A stretch of DNA of 60,000 nucleotides from Takakia lepidozioides (GCA_030704615.1 CM060731.1:91432756-91492755), one strand, 5' to 3'; shown: positions 26,501 to 36,143, counted from the stretch's first letter. A program made the numbers and translations. Notes: generated by a model from the letters alone, not told the origin.

Positions 26501-27437
26501 TACTCATGAGACATTGTTCGCCACAGCCTTGTGGCTTGTGCCATAGACTCTGCACCCAGTTTCCCTGGGGAAGTTGGCTTGCCATAGCCTTACGGCCATT
26601 GACCCCATGGGAAACTAACCCTCCCAAAGCCTTTTGGGGTTCGCACCCACCCGCGCTTCAAGAGAGAAAGAGAGGAGAGCAAAAGAAATCTGCGATGTGC
26701 ATTGTAGGCCAAAGGGCCCTAAGAACGAATGTGCTCATTGCGCTTCTCTTTGAAGGTTGTCTATGGTTTGAGCATGAGGTGACAGTCCCACAGGACACCC
26801 CGACTTTGGAGCCTTTGACTGAAGTCTGGACACAGGGCAGTTTACTTGAACACTCAAACACATGTAGACCACTTATCAATTCCACTTCTGGCCATTATTA
26901 GAATGTAATGGTTTTTACCTACCAGGTTATGCCAAGTTTGCTATAGCCCTTGTGCCCAGCTGCGGGGAATCCAGTTATGGGAATTGAGTGTTGAATTTGG
27001 AGCTGGCATCAACATTATAGTAGAGAGCTTGAAGGTGATTCCGCATCTACTCCTGTGTCACTCCCTATAGCAGATTTGGAACATGTAGCTGTGGATGCAC
27101 TACCAGTCACACTATTGAGACAAGGGCGGAAAGAGAGGAAAGATATTAAGTTGCATTCCAACCCACACAAGTAGCAGCAAACAGCAGGAACACATGAACC
27201 AAGAACAACTGTTGAGAGAAAAAAGAAAAAAAGAAACTTTCTACTGTCCTCAGAAAGCTCATAGAGCTCATGGGACAAGAAAGCAGGATACAAGCAAGAA
27301 CGTGGCGCTCTCAACAAGCAGCCCAAAAGCAACTATTCAACTCAAGAGATTCTCTAAGGTGAAGAGCCTCGTGTAGATATGCTGCCAAAAGAGAAAGAAG
27401 GAAACTTTAGAACACACACACACACACACACACACAG

Positions 27438-27496
<59 letters not shown>

Positions 27497-27661
27497 TCAT
27501 AATCCAGAGGTATAATAGACTACCTCAAAAAAATTGGGGCCATGCCAGCCGCCCCCTGTATGATTGGTTTGAGGGTATTCACAATGATATTCATTATCCC
27601 CATCTCTGTAACGATGGTGCGTCGCTCCTGAGGTTCCAAACAGTTTATCCAGCCACGTCAT
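13830..27661 (-). CDS. DA1: DA1-like ubiquitin-dependent metallopeptidase, 11 coding exons
   Basis: Exons on the minus strand: 27661-27524, 17697-17598, 17249-17141, 16928-16796, 16442-16359, 16149-16030, 15623-15411, 15200-15138, 14831-14707, 14433-14375, 14122-13830. They total 1437 nt (478 aa plus TGA) with every junction in phase, against about 530 aa for Arabidopsis DA1. The N-terminus MTWLDKLFG resembles the DA1 start. Two ubiquitin-interacting motifs follow at about 65-78 (EELDRAIALALSEE) and 88-101 (SDEDLAKALQESL). The LIM domain has ligands C122, C125, H143, C146, C149, C152, H170 and C173, followed by the linked zinc-binding block CPSHERDGTPRCCSC. The C-terminal peptidase has HELMH at 371-375 and EEGICQV near 392. 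In plants DA1 proteins are activated by ubiquitination and cleave growth regulators, limiting organ size. The family call is firm. Exact small-exon borders are my choice by splice sites and phase. Confidence 0.9.
18210..18395 (-). repeat. Two LINE 3'-tail stubs in tandem
   Basis: Before copy B the family's 3' tail (TTGTACTCATAAGACG ... GTAGCCTTGTGGCCATTG, plus-strand sense) occurs twice more, at about 18213-18292 and 18325-18381. Each is followed by a GAGAGA run. These are extremely 5'-truncated insertions. Confidence 0.8.
18396..21225 (-). mobile_element. LINE copy B, longest copy of the TC-tailed family
   Basis: The element runs from the 3' tail at 18396 (abutting a GAGAGAGAGA run) to the (GA)n tract at 21225. 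It contains the long RT frame 21031-18569. In another frame, coding sense continues upstream to about 21215 (TKRSVKRSIRKWRIEKFHNE), implying a frameshift near 21020. The endonuclease domain expected at the ORF N-terminus is absent, so the copy is 5'-truncated and probably immobile. Confidence 0.85.
18569..21031 (-). CDS. LINE ORF2: reverse transcriptase with C-terminal zinc finger
   Basis: An 820-codon open frame encodes the RT region of a non-LTR retrotransposon. Visible blocks in order: the RT entry region (LNGYKAGGPDGIVNELIKHG), fingers (IVNLYKKGDREEPGNYRGIT), RGCVDHIFTLSQII, KKAYDTVWRDGLW, QGCTLSPLLFNVFINQLLED, the catalytic FADD in ALMFADDFAGIGD, and a thumb region with TYLGVEF. A C-terminal CPLCGQSEDSIHFLIHCPGF zinc finger sits near residue 755. 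There is no ATG at the frame's first codon; the true start lay upstream and was lost by truncation and a frameshift. Its role in life would be target-primed reverse transcription of the element RNA. It lies in sense orientation inside DA1-like intron 1. Confidence 0.9.
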   Translation of the reverse strand: MESFVSSVADKIIGRKLIVCGREINWWTNEIKLKIAERRALYKECGNLETNRELWVRYYQLRKDINQLVRSQKKLYWDKLYSEINSNHHGGNDKKFWLALQRLYKPKNGQQVQALKTTKGAVVTSSVDIVKTFETHYSILGRTSRSNSEGSSAEWRDTVEKTVPMIQTSPDELEYISMAYNAPISSSEIVEAIEHLNGYKAGGPDGIVNELIKHGGDPMIEALVLLFNLIWKTEMIPFRWRQGVIVNLYKKGDREEPGNYRGITLLNAVGKTFCRVISTRLEVDLDSRGCFHEGQAGFWRNRGCVDHIFTLSQIIQGRKKEGKPTYVFFLDVKKAYDTVWRDGLWFRLWSCGIKGKMWRVVHNLYAHTKSCVTVNGQKSNFFDIDQGVAQGCTLSPLLFNVFINQLLEDVESEGFGLRVGDTTIPALMFADDFAGIGDTPTNLQELIDCAKRYFDLWGLEANVSKCAVVAFNDRGEGGSDLTWQWGSQEIPVLPSYTYLGVEFSSNCNWDAHIRKVVQTGKGKALGLTKFFHCRGVNSEVKKTMLCRIIRTALEYGSAIWVDNSNQAKSLESIQVGVLKECMSACSKTTNVAVRGEFGIPSLSSRRDEFKVRWWGQLQHMPNTRYPKLIDSISWKQDRPVKQAKSWQKRVEEILKDLDLDPQVLTLLDKSDLEAVVSSAMSVAMRLSDENEVRQKTSLNLFPVSDMGEDILDDLKGLPTLGTRLKFKLRAGSLPLNSKQKQRGKGECNCPLCGQSEDSIHFLIHCPGFSHQRDALFNSIKGIVPVPLFTNFESLEAEPKAQALLRPSFWANHTQQIDACV
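21225..21290. repeat. (GA)n microsatellite
   Basis: About 33 GA units directly abut the 5' truncation point of LINE copy B. On the LINE's strand the tract reads (TC)n. Confidence 0.95.
21291..22632. other. Intron DNA between LINE copies, no gene
   Basis: Unique-looking DNA between copies B and C. Short frames only; no motif or terminal repeat recognised. Confidence 0.4.
22633..24486 (-). pseudogene. LINE copy C (truncated, internally deleted)
   Basis: The tail is at 22640-22720. Coding pieces then follow at 23527-22766 (C-terminus and zinc finger CPLCGQPEDNVHFLIHC), 23826-23554, 24211-23645 and 24423-24145. Frame changes separate the pieces. Relative to copy B a deletion removes the catalytic FADD segment (text runs QGVAQG directly into TSNLQELIDC near 23905). 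5'-truncated at about 24486, flush against the next copy's GAGAGA tail. Confidence 0.85.
24494..24797 (-). pseudogene. LINE copy D, diverged 3' fragment
   Basis: About 300 bp covering the tail and the last coding part (VPLFNNFENLEAEPKAQALL). It is more diverged than its neighbours. Its 5' end joins AATTAGAGAGAG at about 24797. Confidence 0.75.
24798..25290 (-). pseudogene. LINE copy E, 3' fragment
   Basis: About 490 bp: the tail (starting within TTGTTTGCCGTAGCC), the zinc finger (CLLCGQPEDSIHFLIHCPGF) and coding text back to DDLKGLPTLGTRLK. It is truncated at ATACAATTAG (about 25281-25292) against copy F's tail. Confidence 0.8.
25291..26457 (-). pseudogene. LINE copy F, 3' fragment with open C-terminal frame
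   Basis: An open frame of about 410 codons (26544-25309) covers the thumb region (SYTYLGVEFSSNCNWDAHIR) to beyond the zinc finger. It is nearly identical to copy B over the shared part, so it is a young insertion. The 5' junction is ATACAATTAG followed by (GA)n at 26467-26497. Confidence 0.85.
26465..26640 (-). repeat. (GA)n tract and diverged LINE/SINE tail
   Basis: A GA run (26467-26497) is followed by AATGTACTCATGAGAC and a diverged version of the family tail (GCCTTGTGGC, GCACCCAGTTT), then GCCATAGCCTTACGGCCATTG. It appears to be two overlapping old tails. Confidence 0.6.
27412..27494. repeat. Compound (CA)n(TA)n(GA)n microsatellite
   Basis: Three adjacent dinucleotide runs, ending 30 bp from the intron-1 donor of the DA1-like gene at 27523. 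Confidence 0.95.
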
Positions 27662-28796
27662 TCTTACACTCCCACGCAAGTGTGGTACACCTGTTCCAGA
27701 ATCTCAGAAAGATAAGAGCGGACGAATTGAGAAGAATCGAGAGAGTCTAGACACCAGGTAGAGAGTTTAGACGGACGCTCAAAACAGCCACATGATTCCC
27801 AAAGAAAGAAAAGAGAGCTCCAAGAAGCCACCGAAAAGGAGTTCTTTCCCAACTGCAGAAAGCAGGGCTACAAAGCTAATAATTGAAGCATCTTACTTCA
27901 CCATCTACAAATACAACTACAATTGACCATGAAGGCTCAGGCCACAGCTCAGTTTCCTCTCCTGTGAAAACCTACCAAAGAGTTTCCGATTTAATCTTTT
28001 CCCGTCCAGATCCGGCAAGGGCGCGAGGAAAGGCAGCTACAGAGGTAACAAGAGAGCACATGCAGGATCGATAGAGCGAGGAAGCCAACACACAATTAAG
28101 GCAATCTGCAGGAGGAAAGAGAGACGTTGAGATTGTAGACAGAGAATGGAGAAGAGGGCAATGGGGCAGGGCCCCCCCATAGCCTGTTTTCCAGGAAGGA
28201 GGCAGCCACAGTAACCGGAGAAGAAACGTCAAACGAGAAGACCTGCGACGAACTAGACGTGCCAGTCCTTGTATCCCCTAATTTAATCTTAAAAAATGTT
28301 TTAATAATTATAGTTATAATATTCACAATTTGATATCCCTCAAATTCCAGGACAGTATGTGTGGTCAGAGAAACGGATGAAGAGTCTGATACGTTCGGAC
28401 ACGCGTCCTTTGAAAGGATGGATGAACACATACAAATGAATCATTATGGATAGAATTTCCCTTCTACACCGATTCAGATGAGTGTGGCATGGACTCGGTG
28501 GACGGAGGTGGATGGATGTGAACACCCGAATGGATGAAATTTTTAACTTGCTCAGAGAAACATTTGTATGATATATAATTTTATTATTATTATTATTATT
28601 GTTATTCATATGGAATTGAGCCGGTATGGCCACAGTCTAAAAGTTGACGCCGTCAACTCCACCCAGGATTCCACACGTGTTGGGTCATCATCTTCTTCGC
28701 AGAATGCATCAGCACATTCAGCAATTTAGTTGTGCCCCAAGTAGGCGCGTAGATAGTCCTCATGAGGTGGGAGATGATCGCTCATGTAGTAGAGAC
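27662..28796. other. 5' flank of the DA1-like gene
   Basis: This stretch should contain the leader and promoter of the minus-strand gene. No unambiguous TATA box or further coding exon could be chosen. A (TTA)n-like run lies at 28582-28604. Confidence 0.35.
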
Positions 28797-29477
28797 TAGT
28801 GTTGGACCGGTATATGGGTCCAAACCGGGTATCAATACTGATATCAATCCGGGTAGGCAATACCATACCCGGCTGGTAGGTAGGGTGGCCAATACCCAGA
28901 CAATACCATACTAGGGGGAATACATAGCTTGCTCCATACTATGGTATATATCATACCCGTCTGGTATTGTTATGGACAAGATTGGTATTGATACCAATAT
29001 TGCTGCTATGTGAGCCTCCAACAGTAGGTGTATGTGTGGAGTTAGGGCCAGGGAATTCAAGGGCATTTATGCATTTATGGCATCTGCTTTATACTCAATG
29101 TGCAATGTGCAAAAATACAGGTATGGTATGGTATATTTTTGCATGTGCAATGTATTTTTGTATGTGCATTGTGCTAATTGTGATCCATTATGAAGGTCAA
29201 CTCTTTTTCTTAGGTTATTGAATATTTTCTTGAATATACTAAATATTTCATATACATACCCGGGGCAATATTCATATTCCCCCATATGAGATGAAAAAAA
29301 AAAAATATTGATACCCTACTAATATACATCCACAATTTTACGCTATTGGTACCCCTCCTATACCCTACCCGGCCCCCTTACCCCAATACCAGGACCATAC
29401 CAGTATTGGGAAATGTGGGCCCTTGTGATACCAAGACCACTCTGGTATCATATTTTCGTGATACCGGTCCAACACTA
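28797..29477. mobile_element. hAT-like MITE, copy 1
   Basis: A 681-bp element with perfect 17-bp terminal inverted repeats (TAGTGTTGGACCGGTAT and its complement). It is flanked by the exact 8-bp duplication GTAGAGAC at 28789-28796 and 29478-29485. An 8-bp duplication with TAGTG-like ends is typical of the hAT superfamily. The interior is rich in GGTAT/ATACC words and encodes nothing. Confidence 0.85.
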
Positions 29478-29816
29478 GTAGAGACTAGTCCATATAGATT
29501 TCTCGTGTCCAAGGGAACAGTAAGTAAAGGAACAAAGGACGGGACAACAGAAAGTAGGATAACAAGAGAGGCAAGAACCTCCGTAGAACAAAGTAGTACA
29601 GAAACTACAAATTACGAAGAAAAGCCCAATGCAACTCCACATGTGAGGGAGTATGTGCACCGAGAGTGTGAGTCAATACAGAATAAAGATCCCTAAATGT
29701 CCCCATGTAAGTGTGGCCATCTTTGCCCACCCCCACTGCCCATTTTTCCATGCTTTTCTTTAGTAACCATGGCATCCACTTTGTTCAAAAAAATGGCTTT
29801 CAAAAATGCTTGTTAA

Positions 29817-30647
29817 CCCTTAACTTCCTACAGATAGAGTTTTTTTGCCCTTAAATTTTCTTACCCCTGGACACTATAACCAAGTTATCCACCTATCATA
29901 GTACATCAAAAATATGAACCTTATAAATCAGTGGTTACCTACCACATACATCCATATACCAAATTGCAAAAACATTCACCACAAAAATTTCAAGATTATA
30001 GTATTTTGGTGGGGGTTGTTTTATTTGAGAAATTTGTCAGGTTTGACCAAGCAATTGCACTATCAGGTTGATTTTTGCTGGGCCCACCGCACCCACATCC
30101 ATATCTTATTCCAAGATATCCAAGTATGCACAAAATTTTATGCTAAAATGCCAAAGGATGCTACATGCTCCTTTGTATGTATTCTTTGGGGGGTTCAGAT
30201 ATGTTCTAGAACATGGAATTTCTAACATTGTCAAAAAGTGTGCAAAAATCCAAGATTTTTTTCTATCCGATCGGTGAGAGAATGAGTTCGTATGATCCTC
30301 ATCATAATGTTAATTTTTTTTTGGAATCCAACGGTGAATTTTTCAAAAGTTGAGGCCTAAGTGGGGCCAAGTGTTTTGGAGCTGGCTGTTGTATGCACCA
30401 ATAGAAAGTTGCCACGTACGTAGTCAACCCTGCCTAACCCCTCTCCTTACCTAACCCCAACGTTTTTGCAAAAATCTGCAGGTCAGGGTTTCACTCCAAA
30501 TGCATTCATTTCCACTTATGGGTGGGGAGTATCTTGTCAGCAAATTTATTGCTTCAGGAATAGTTTAATTTCAATAAAATCTCAGCAAGATATGGGCATT
30601 TTTCTTACAGGTCAAGACCCGATTCAGGTCGCGTAGGAAGTTAAGGG
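29817..30647. mobile_element. piggyBac-like non-autonomous element
   Basis: An 831-bp element with inverted ends CCCTTAACTTCCTAC and GTAGGAAGTTAAGGG, flanked on both sides by TTAA (29813-29816 and 30648-30651). TTAA target use and CCC...GGG ends are the hallmark of piggyBac transposons. No transposase frame is present. Confidence 0.75.
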
Positions 30648-31137
30648 TTAAAATAGCATCTACATGAGAAGAAAAATATGAATGCCATAATACAAGGTAA
30701 TCACATGATGTAATCTCGACCACAAAAGAAGGATTGCACCAAAGCTTGCAAGGACATCATTAAAAACGAGTAGTCAAATTGTAATGTTTTGGAGCTTATG
30801 TTAGGTCTGCACTGTAAAGGGGGGTAGTTTTTCTATGAGCAGTGAGCACCCAAAAACATGAGCAGAGGCCGGAAAATGGGCGAAAAGTGGAATTTTGGGG
30901 GAATATTCCTTCCAAAACACTCAAAGTGGGGGGTGTTTATGGGCCCAGAACGCCCTATTTTCCGCTAAGAATAAAGCACAAACTATAGGTTCGGCATGCA
31001 GGACAGGTTCGGCGTCATTGGCAGTTCCGGAAGTCGGCAACGACTTGCAGGCAGGAAATCGTAGTTACAGCCACGTAAACCTACCCACGGTAATAGATGG
31101 GATTTTTATAACCGTGGAAAATTACATGGCTTAACAT

Positions 31138-31460
31138 GAGAAGTTGGCACAGAATTGGACATATGTGCTGGACAAGTCACTCAGAAATCATTACAAGTTG
31201 GCACAAACTTCGCGATAGCCCGTACAGTTATATAGGGTTTGGGAAGTCTGCACAGACTTCGCCATCGCCCGTACAGTTGGTGCGGGTTTGGGAAGTCGGC
31301 ACAGACTTCTGCAATGAGCGGAAAAAATATATTTCGAATGGTAAGTCAGCACCGAATTCGAGATGGCCTTCAGGCGTGATTTTCAGATGGGAAGTCGGCA
31401 TAGACTTCTCCATATCCTTCAAAAGTTTCTTGCAAAGGGTAAGTGGGCACCGAATGGAAT
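31138..31460. repeat. Array of about 7 short palindromes, arms AAGT/ACTT
   Basis: Units such as GGAAGTCGGCACAGACTTC occur near 31139, 31190, 31249, 31291, 31341, 31389 and 31438, spaced about 40-60 bp. Arms AAGT/ACTT flank a CGGCACAG or CAGCACCG centre. Sequence between units is not conserved. Confidence 0.7.
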
Positions 31461-32046
31461 ATTGTCTCCAGACGTCAGACAGAATTGGGGCGTAGCTACG
31501 GCGTGAGCTTAGCCACGCGAGCCCAGGAGTTTGCCCCCTAAGTGTGAGCCCAGGGTTTAGAGGAGGGAGAAGCATGTCCTATAACCGAGGACAGGGTTTA
31601 GATGGGGTCCTATTACCGCAACGACGCAACGGCGTGAGCGTGATGTCAGCAGGCTGACATGGCGACAAATGCTAACGTGGCGTTGCGTCGTCATCTGCCA
31701 CGTCAGCATAAACATGCGGCGCCTATATCCGAGGATGGTCCTATGATCGTGGGATTAATCCAGACAATCGTTGGCTGAATACAATGAAGACTACCATCAA
31801 ACACCCGAAATGGGAGATAAGCCTACAACTGTGGCATCCATTCCACAACATTGTGCAATTAGAATTGTAAGTTTCACTATTACAATTACAAGGACGACAA
31901 AATAAACTCACAACGTAAGTGCCGTAGAGGCTGCCACGGGAAGACCATGGGAAACCATCTTGACATCCAAAGGTGCCATGATGCATCAGTTCTAAGAACT
32001 TGCCACACAGAGCACATGCCAAATGCCAAAACAGAGCAGAACAGAA

Positions 32047-32650
32047 GTGATGATCGTCGACGATCATCACGACCTCTACCAAAATGCCAAACCAGAGCAA
32101 TTTATTTTTTTGGAAAAAAAAAAAAAAAAAAACAACAAAAACAAAAACAGAGTAGAAGTGATGATCGGTGTTTTTTTTTTGGAAAAATACGGGAAAAAAA
32201 AAAAAAAAAAAATTAGAGCAGAAGTGATGATCGGTGCCGATCATCACTTACGGTGCTTCAAGATTTTTCAGAGTATTTTTCATTTCGGCCAGAAATGTGA
32301 TTCACATTGTTTTGCTTTCGTGTTTGAGTCCTGTATCTTTCCCCCCTTGCAAAGTTAGTTGTCCATCAAAACATGATCTTAGGGCTGGTTGGCACCGATC
32401 ATCACTCAAACTATTGTGTGCTTTTGCAGAGAAATCTTCATTTCGCCCAAAAATGTGAATTGCATTGTTTTGCTTTCGTGTTTCAGTCCTACCTTTCCCC
32501 GATTGAAACTGAAATCTTCAAGAAAATGTGATGATCGGCGACAATCATCACATTTAGACCTTCTTCAGGGTGGTACTTGTGAGGTATAGAATTCCCATCA
32601 ACAGTCACTCTCTGTAGGGAATGTGATGAGCGCCACCGATCATCACATTA
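32047..32650. repeat. Array of palindromes, arms GTGATGAT/ATCATCAC
   Basis: Full palindromes at 32047-32070 and 32224-32247 (centre CGGTGCCG in the second), about 32527-32550 and about 32621-32647. Half units lie near 32157 and 32391. Arms are constant, centres vary (CGTCGACG, CGGTGCCG, CGGCGACA, CGCCACCG). Poly(A) tracts at 32112-32131 and 32193-32211 lie between units. Confidence 0.75.
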
Positions 32651-32699
32651 TCATGTTTTATGAATTGACTTGTTGGGAATTGCATTGGGTTTGCGAGTT

Positions 32700-33170
32700 C
32701 ACAGGTATACAAAATATGTGCTCATGGAGGGAAAACACTTGAGCGGTGTCCCTGATTATCTCGACATGTGGTCGGATCCTCGCTTGGGATCACAAACCGA
32801 TTCCGTATTCGACAGCCCCCTGCCCAGCTTCCTGTGTATGCAGAAGAAATGACACTTCGCATGTCTGAGGCTCCATCACCTGATCCCAAAATGTCTGCAC
32901 GCAGGAGTAGACATCCCAGATCCGGAGTTATGAATTTTTTGGACTTGGATGCAGAGGATGCGGGGATATGTTATGATGAGTCCAAGTAATTGACCTTCAA
33001 AATTTCTATGTACTCTTTCTTCATCATCATAAAAGTATTTTGACTTGTTGCGACTGTTCATTTGTCCCAAGTACGAACGGAATGACTAATTACAAAACAC
33101 ACATGAATTCACGGGTTCACATGGCCCCACATGATATTGAAAGACATGAAATCCAACAAAGTTCGAAATT
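32700..33170 (+). other. Coding-like stretch with U1-type zinc finger text
   Basis: A frame ending at 32989 reads EAPSPDPKMSARRSRHPRSG and LDLDAEDAGICYDESK. A separate frame at 33040-33130 has C-x2-C-x14-H-x5-H (TCCDCSFVPSTNGMTNYKTH, then MNSRVH), a spacing like a U1-type or BED-like finger. These may be exons of an old transposon gene. I cannot join them. Confidence 0.25.
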
Positions 33171-34425
33171 GCTTTCAGGGAAAAAACTACGTCAATCCAT
33201 CGCAGTGTTCGTACTCATTCCCCTTCCATTCATCTATTCTACATTCATCCATCATGTATTCATGAATCCTTCGCATTGTTCGCACTCATCCATGTTATAT
33301 TCCTCCATGCTACATTCATCCATCCTGCATTCATCCCATCGATTGGTTGGATGTTAAAGATGTAGTCTGCAATGACTGGAAAGGGTAAATCATTCCGCGG
33401 AAATAGGCACCTACCTTTTGTCCGCGGTTATAGGTCCGTGCCTTTGGAAATGACGTGGCGTCAACCACGTTGGCGAGGACTGTTGACGTGCCGTGACACC
33501 CGTGAACCAACGTGGCGACAACTGCTGACGTGGCGTGAGCCTGATTGCGCTCACGTGCTCACACACTCACTCGGAGGCATTCCCCCGGTGGAGCTTGATA
33601 GCTTTATACTCCTGCGATGCTCTCCAACTCTGCATAGAGCTCAATACTACAATGGAATAGCAATGCTCCTGCCTCATACACACAGTGAGAGAAAAGATAA
33701 TGATGGCATAATATATGACAGTGCCAGATGGGGGTCATTTCCAGCCAACCTGCAATATTCACTAACCTCTGGTAAACCGTGGGGTGCTGCCCGCAGTCAG
33801 GTGAGCTCAAGATAGTCATTTAAGGAACAGCAAAAAGAGGAAGGAGACCAAAAGAATCAGAGTACAAGATTCATGAACTATATCATGTTTAACATGGTAT
33901 AACATACAACTCCCGACTGTCTTCATCAGTTCCTAATAGAGGGTGCAGACACACAATGTTTCTGTGTCCAGAAGGAAGACTCCGCCAACACAAAGTTTTA
34001 CATTCGCATCTTATTCATACTCCAGAACAACAAAAGGAGAGAGAATGTAGTGCTGAGACAGGGTTTCGGAGTCTTAAAGGACATGGCTCTCTAATGGAAG
34101 AGAAACAGCAGGATCAGAAATCCAAGTAGGTGTCATCCACTAGCAATAGGTAGAGGAGCTGCATCACATACGTTTGTAAGTGTGAAACAAATCCACAAAT
34201 CTACAGTGCTGAATCCGGGGGTTGGGAATGAGTCAATTATGGCAATAGCTGAGATCAACATTCCCAACATTCAGGAGCCAGCCCGCTACACTACCACTAC
34301 CCCTTAGCGACCATAAACTTCCCCTAGCAGGAGCTTGATTCTTCACATAAGGTACCCTCGTTGACCTCATCAGGGATCCAACTTCAAGTTCATATTGTAG
34401 AGGCAAACCTAACTAGAAGCCAGAC
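33171..34425. other. No confident gene
   Basis: A CATTCATCC-type simple repeat occurs at 33220-33345 and GACGTGGCG/GCCACGT words at 33450-33535. The rest shows no motif. Confidence 0.4.
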
Positions 34426-35190
34426 TTATATTATATGCACCGGCAGAAGCACCTCGAGCCCTCTCCCCGTCTCTACTGCCCTCTCCCCAGCTTCACCTCG
34501 AACTCCCACAATCCGTGCTCTTTGTGGTGTTCTTTCCCCTCCTTCAGTCTCCACCGTATGGGTAATTGCGGGGGCTGCTCTCACCCGCGATGGTGTAACC
34601 GGTAAGGATGCAGCCGGTGTGTTACTGCCTATTTCTAGTGTCTTGGAGGGATCCACCGTCTCTGTGCGTCCCTCGCTTACATGGGCATCTATCATTTTGA
34701 CACCCCTGACCTCTTCAGTGGCATTTTCTCTTGCCTCCTGGCTAGCCTTCTGTCTAGCCTGTTCTTTTGCCCTCTCTTTTGCCCTCTCACGGGCCTTCTG
34801 TTTCTTACTAGGGGTAGCAGCAGGGGAGGCCTCCAGGACAACCACCTTTGATTGAGGCGAACTGACACCCTCACGCGCCCTGTTCACTCCCCCCTCCGCA
34901 GCCTGTGACGGCTCTCTCGCCGGGGATTGCATGTGCTTGGATTTTTTCTTCTTCTTTGCGTGGGCGGGCCCTCCTGCATGTGCATCAGCTTCCTCGATTG
35001 GCGGATCTGTTGTCCTCATCCGACGCCCTTCACCTGCCATGCCGGCTACACCAACCTCCCGAATGCCTATTCTGGCGTACTCTCGCTGCAGGTCCTCCTG
35101 TCCACCAACAAAAGGAGCAAGATTGCCGACGACTGTCTGACTGCGCTTGATGACTAGCGGCTTTTGGAGCGACTGCTCGAGCAGTTGGAG
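34426..35190 (-). CDS. Unidentified basic, low-complexity protein (possible exon)
   Basis: After a possible acceptor (GATAG at 35191-35195) an open frame of 255 codons ends at a stop at 34426. It begins LQLLEQSLQKPLVIKRSQ, has an internal ATG at 35040 (MAGEGRRM), a lysine cluster (HAKKKKKSKHMQ) and a long Ala/Arg/Lys/Glu helix-forming stretch (KKQKARERAKERAKEQARQK), consistent with a coiled coil. I do not recognise it. Such proteins are common as gag-like or accessory products of plant transposons, and that would be my guess. A plus-strand frame overlaps it, but the minus-strand composition is more protein-like. Confidence 0.35.
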   Translation of the reverse strand, partial: LQLLEQSLQKPLVIKRSQTVVGNLAPFVGGQEDLQREYARIGIREVGVAGMAGEGRRMRTTDPPIEEADAHAGGPAHAKKKKKSKHMQSPAREPSQAAEGGVNRAREGVSSPQSKVVVLEASPAATPSKKQKARERAKERAKEQARQKASQEARENATEEVRGVKMIDAHVSEGRTETVDPSKTLEIGSNTPAASLPVTPSRVRAAPAITHTVETEGGERTPQRARIVGVRGEAGERAVETGRGLEVLLPVHII

Positions 35191-35910
35191 CTATCAATGA
35201 TACCACCACCGTATCGCGCTCGTCTTCACTCTGTCATCCCCAACAATCGTGAGAACCACCATCGCAATGAAATGGAAGCAACAAATGAGCCACAATCCTG
35301 GCATGGAACACCAATGAAAACAAAACCAACTATGGAGTGGCATGGAACAACAATGAAAACAAAACCAAGCAATGGCTAACAATCACATGCAGAAGCAACA
35401 GAAGGATGCCAAAACAAACAAAACAAAGCGAAGAAGACCGCACATGCTACATAAAGTGAAAGAAGCAGGGGCTTGCCTGAGAGTGCTCGGCTTCAGCTGG
35501 CGCGGGCTGTGAGCAAGACAAGGGGATCTCCTGCTGGAGGTTCAGTTTGGTCATGCGAGACGTTGAACGCCGCCCGTAGTACAAAGGCTTCAGTTTGCGC
35601 CGCGGTCTAGATGTGGGGTTTCTCTCAGGAGAGCCACGCCCTTCTCCACGCGGCATAAGTCCGAGTAACAAAAAAATCTCCCGCAGAATGCGTGCGTATA
35701 GGCCTCGAATGGAACTTCATCCACCCGTCACATCAGGTGTCGAAGGCGTATCCGGGAAGCAAGTGCGGAATCCGTGTAGAACGTCCGGTTCAAAACCGAC
35801 GGCGGAGGACATTTAATGCGCAACTGCGCCCTTCAATGTCATAGGTATGGAGGTCGGCCACAGGTGCCACCTGGCCCACCCTCCCCCCGAGACTTCATCA
35901 TTCGCCCACT

Positions 35911-36143
35911 AGATGGAAAAAACGGCACCGAATTTCCATCCAGCAGATGAAGTAGGACGCAACGTGGCCCTCCCTCTGCCCGAGACGTTCTCATCCAGAA
36001 GCCGCCGGATGGAAAATCGGCACCGAATTTCCATCCTGCAGGTAAGTCGGAGCGCGGCCGGATGGAAAACCGGCACCGACTTTCCATCCTGCAGGTAATT
36101 TGGTCCACCTCATGGATGGAAAACCGGCACCGAATTTGTCTCC
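35911..36143. repeat. Array of 4 palindromes, arms ATGGAAA/TTTCCAT
   Basis: Units near 35911, 36007, 36060 and 36115 carry the arm GGATGGAAA, a CGGCACCG centre and TTTCCATCC (the last unit is damaged on its right side). The array lies just left of the 96-bp tandem repeat and shares its arms but not its centre. Confidence 0.75.

Larger units (their letters stand above)
17698..27523 (-). other. DA1-like intron 1 (9.8 kb), filled with LINE copies
   Basis: Donor GAG|GTAGTC at 27523 and acceptor TATATGCAG at 17698 join in phase 0. No further exon is required between them, though a short one cannot be excluded. The intron holds LINE copies B to F and several tail stubs, all on the gene's sense strand, plus microsatellites. 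Confidence 0.7.
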
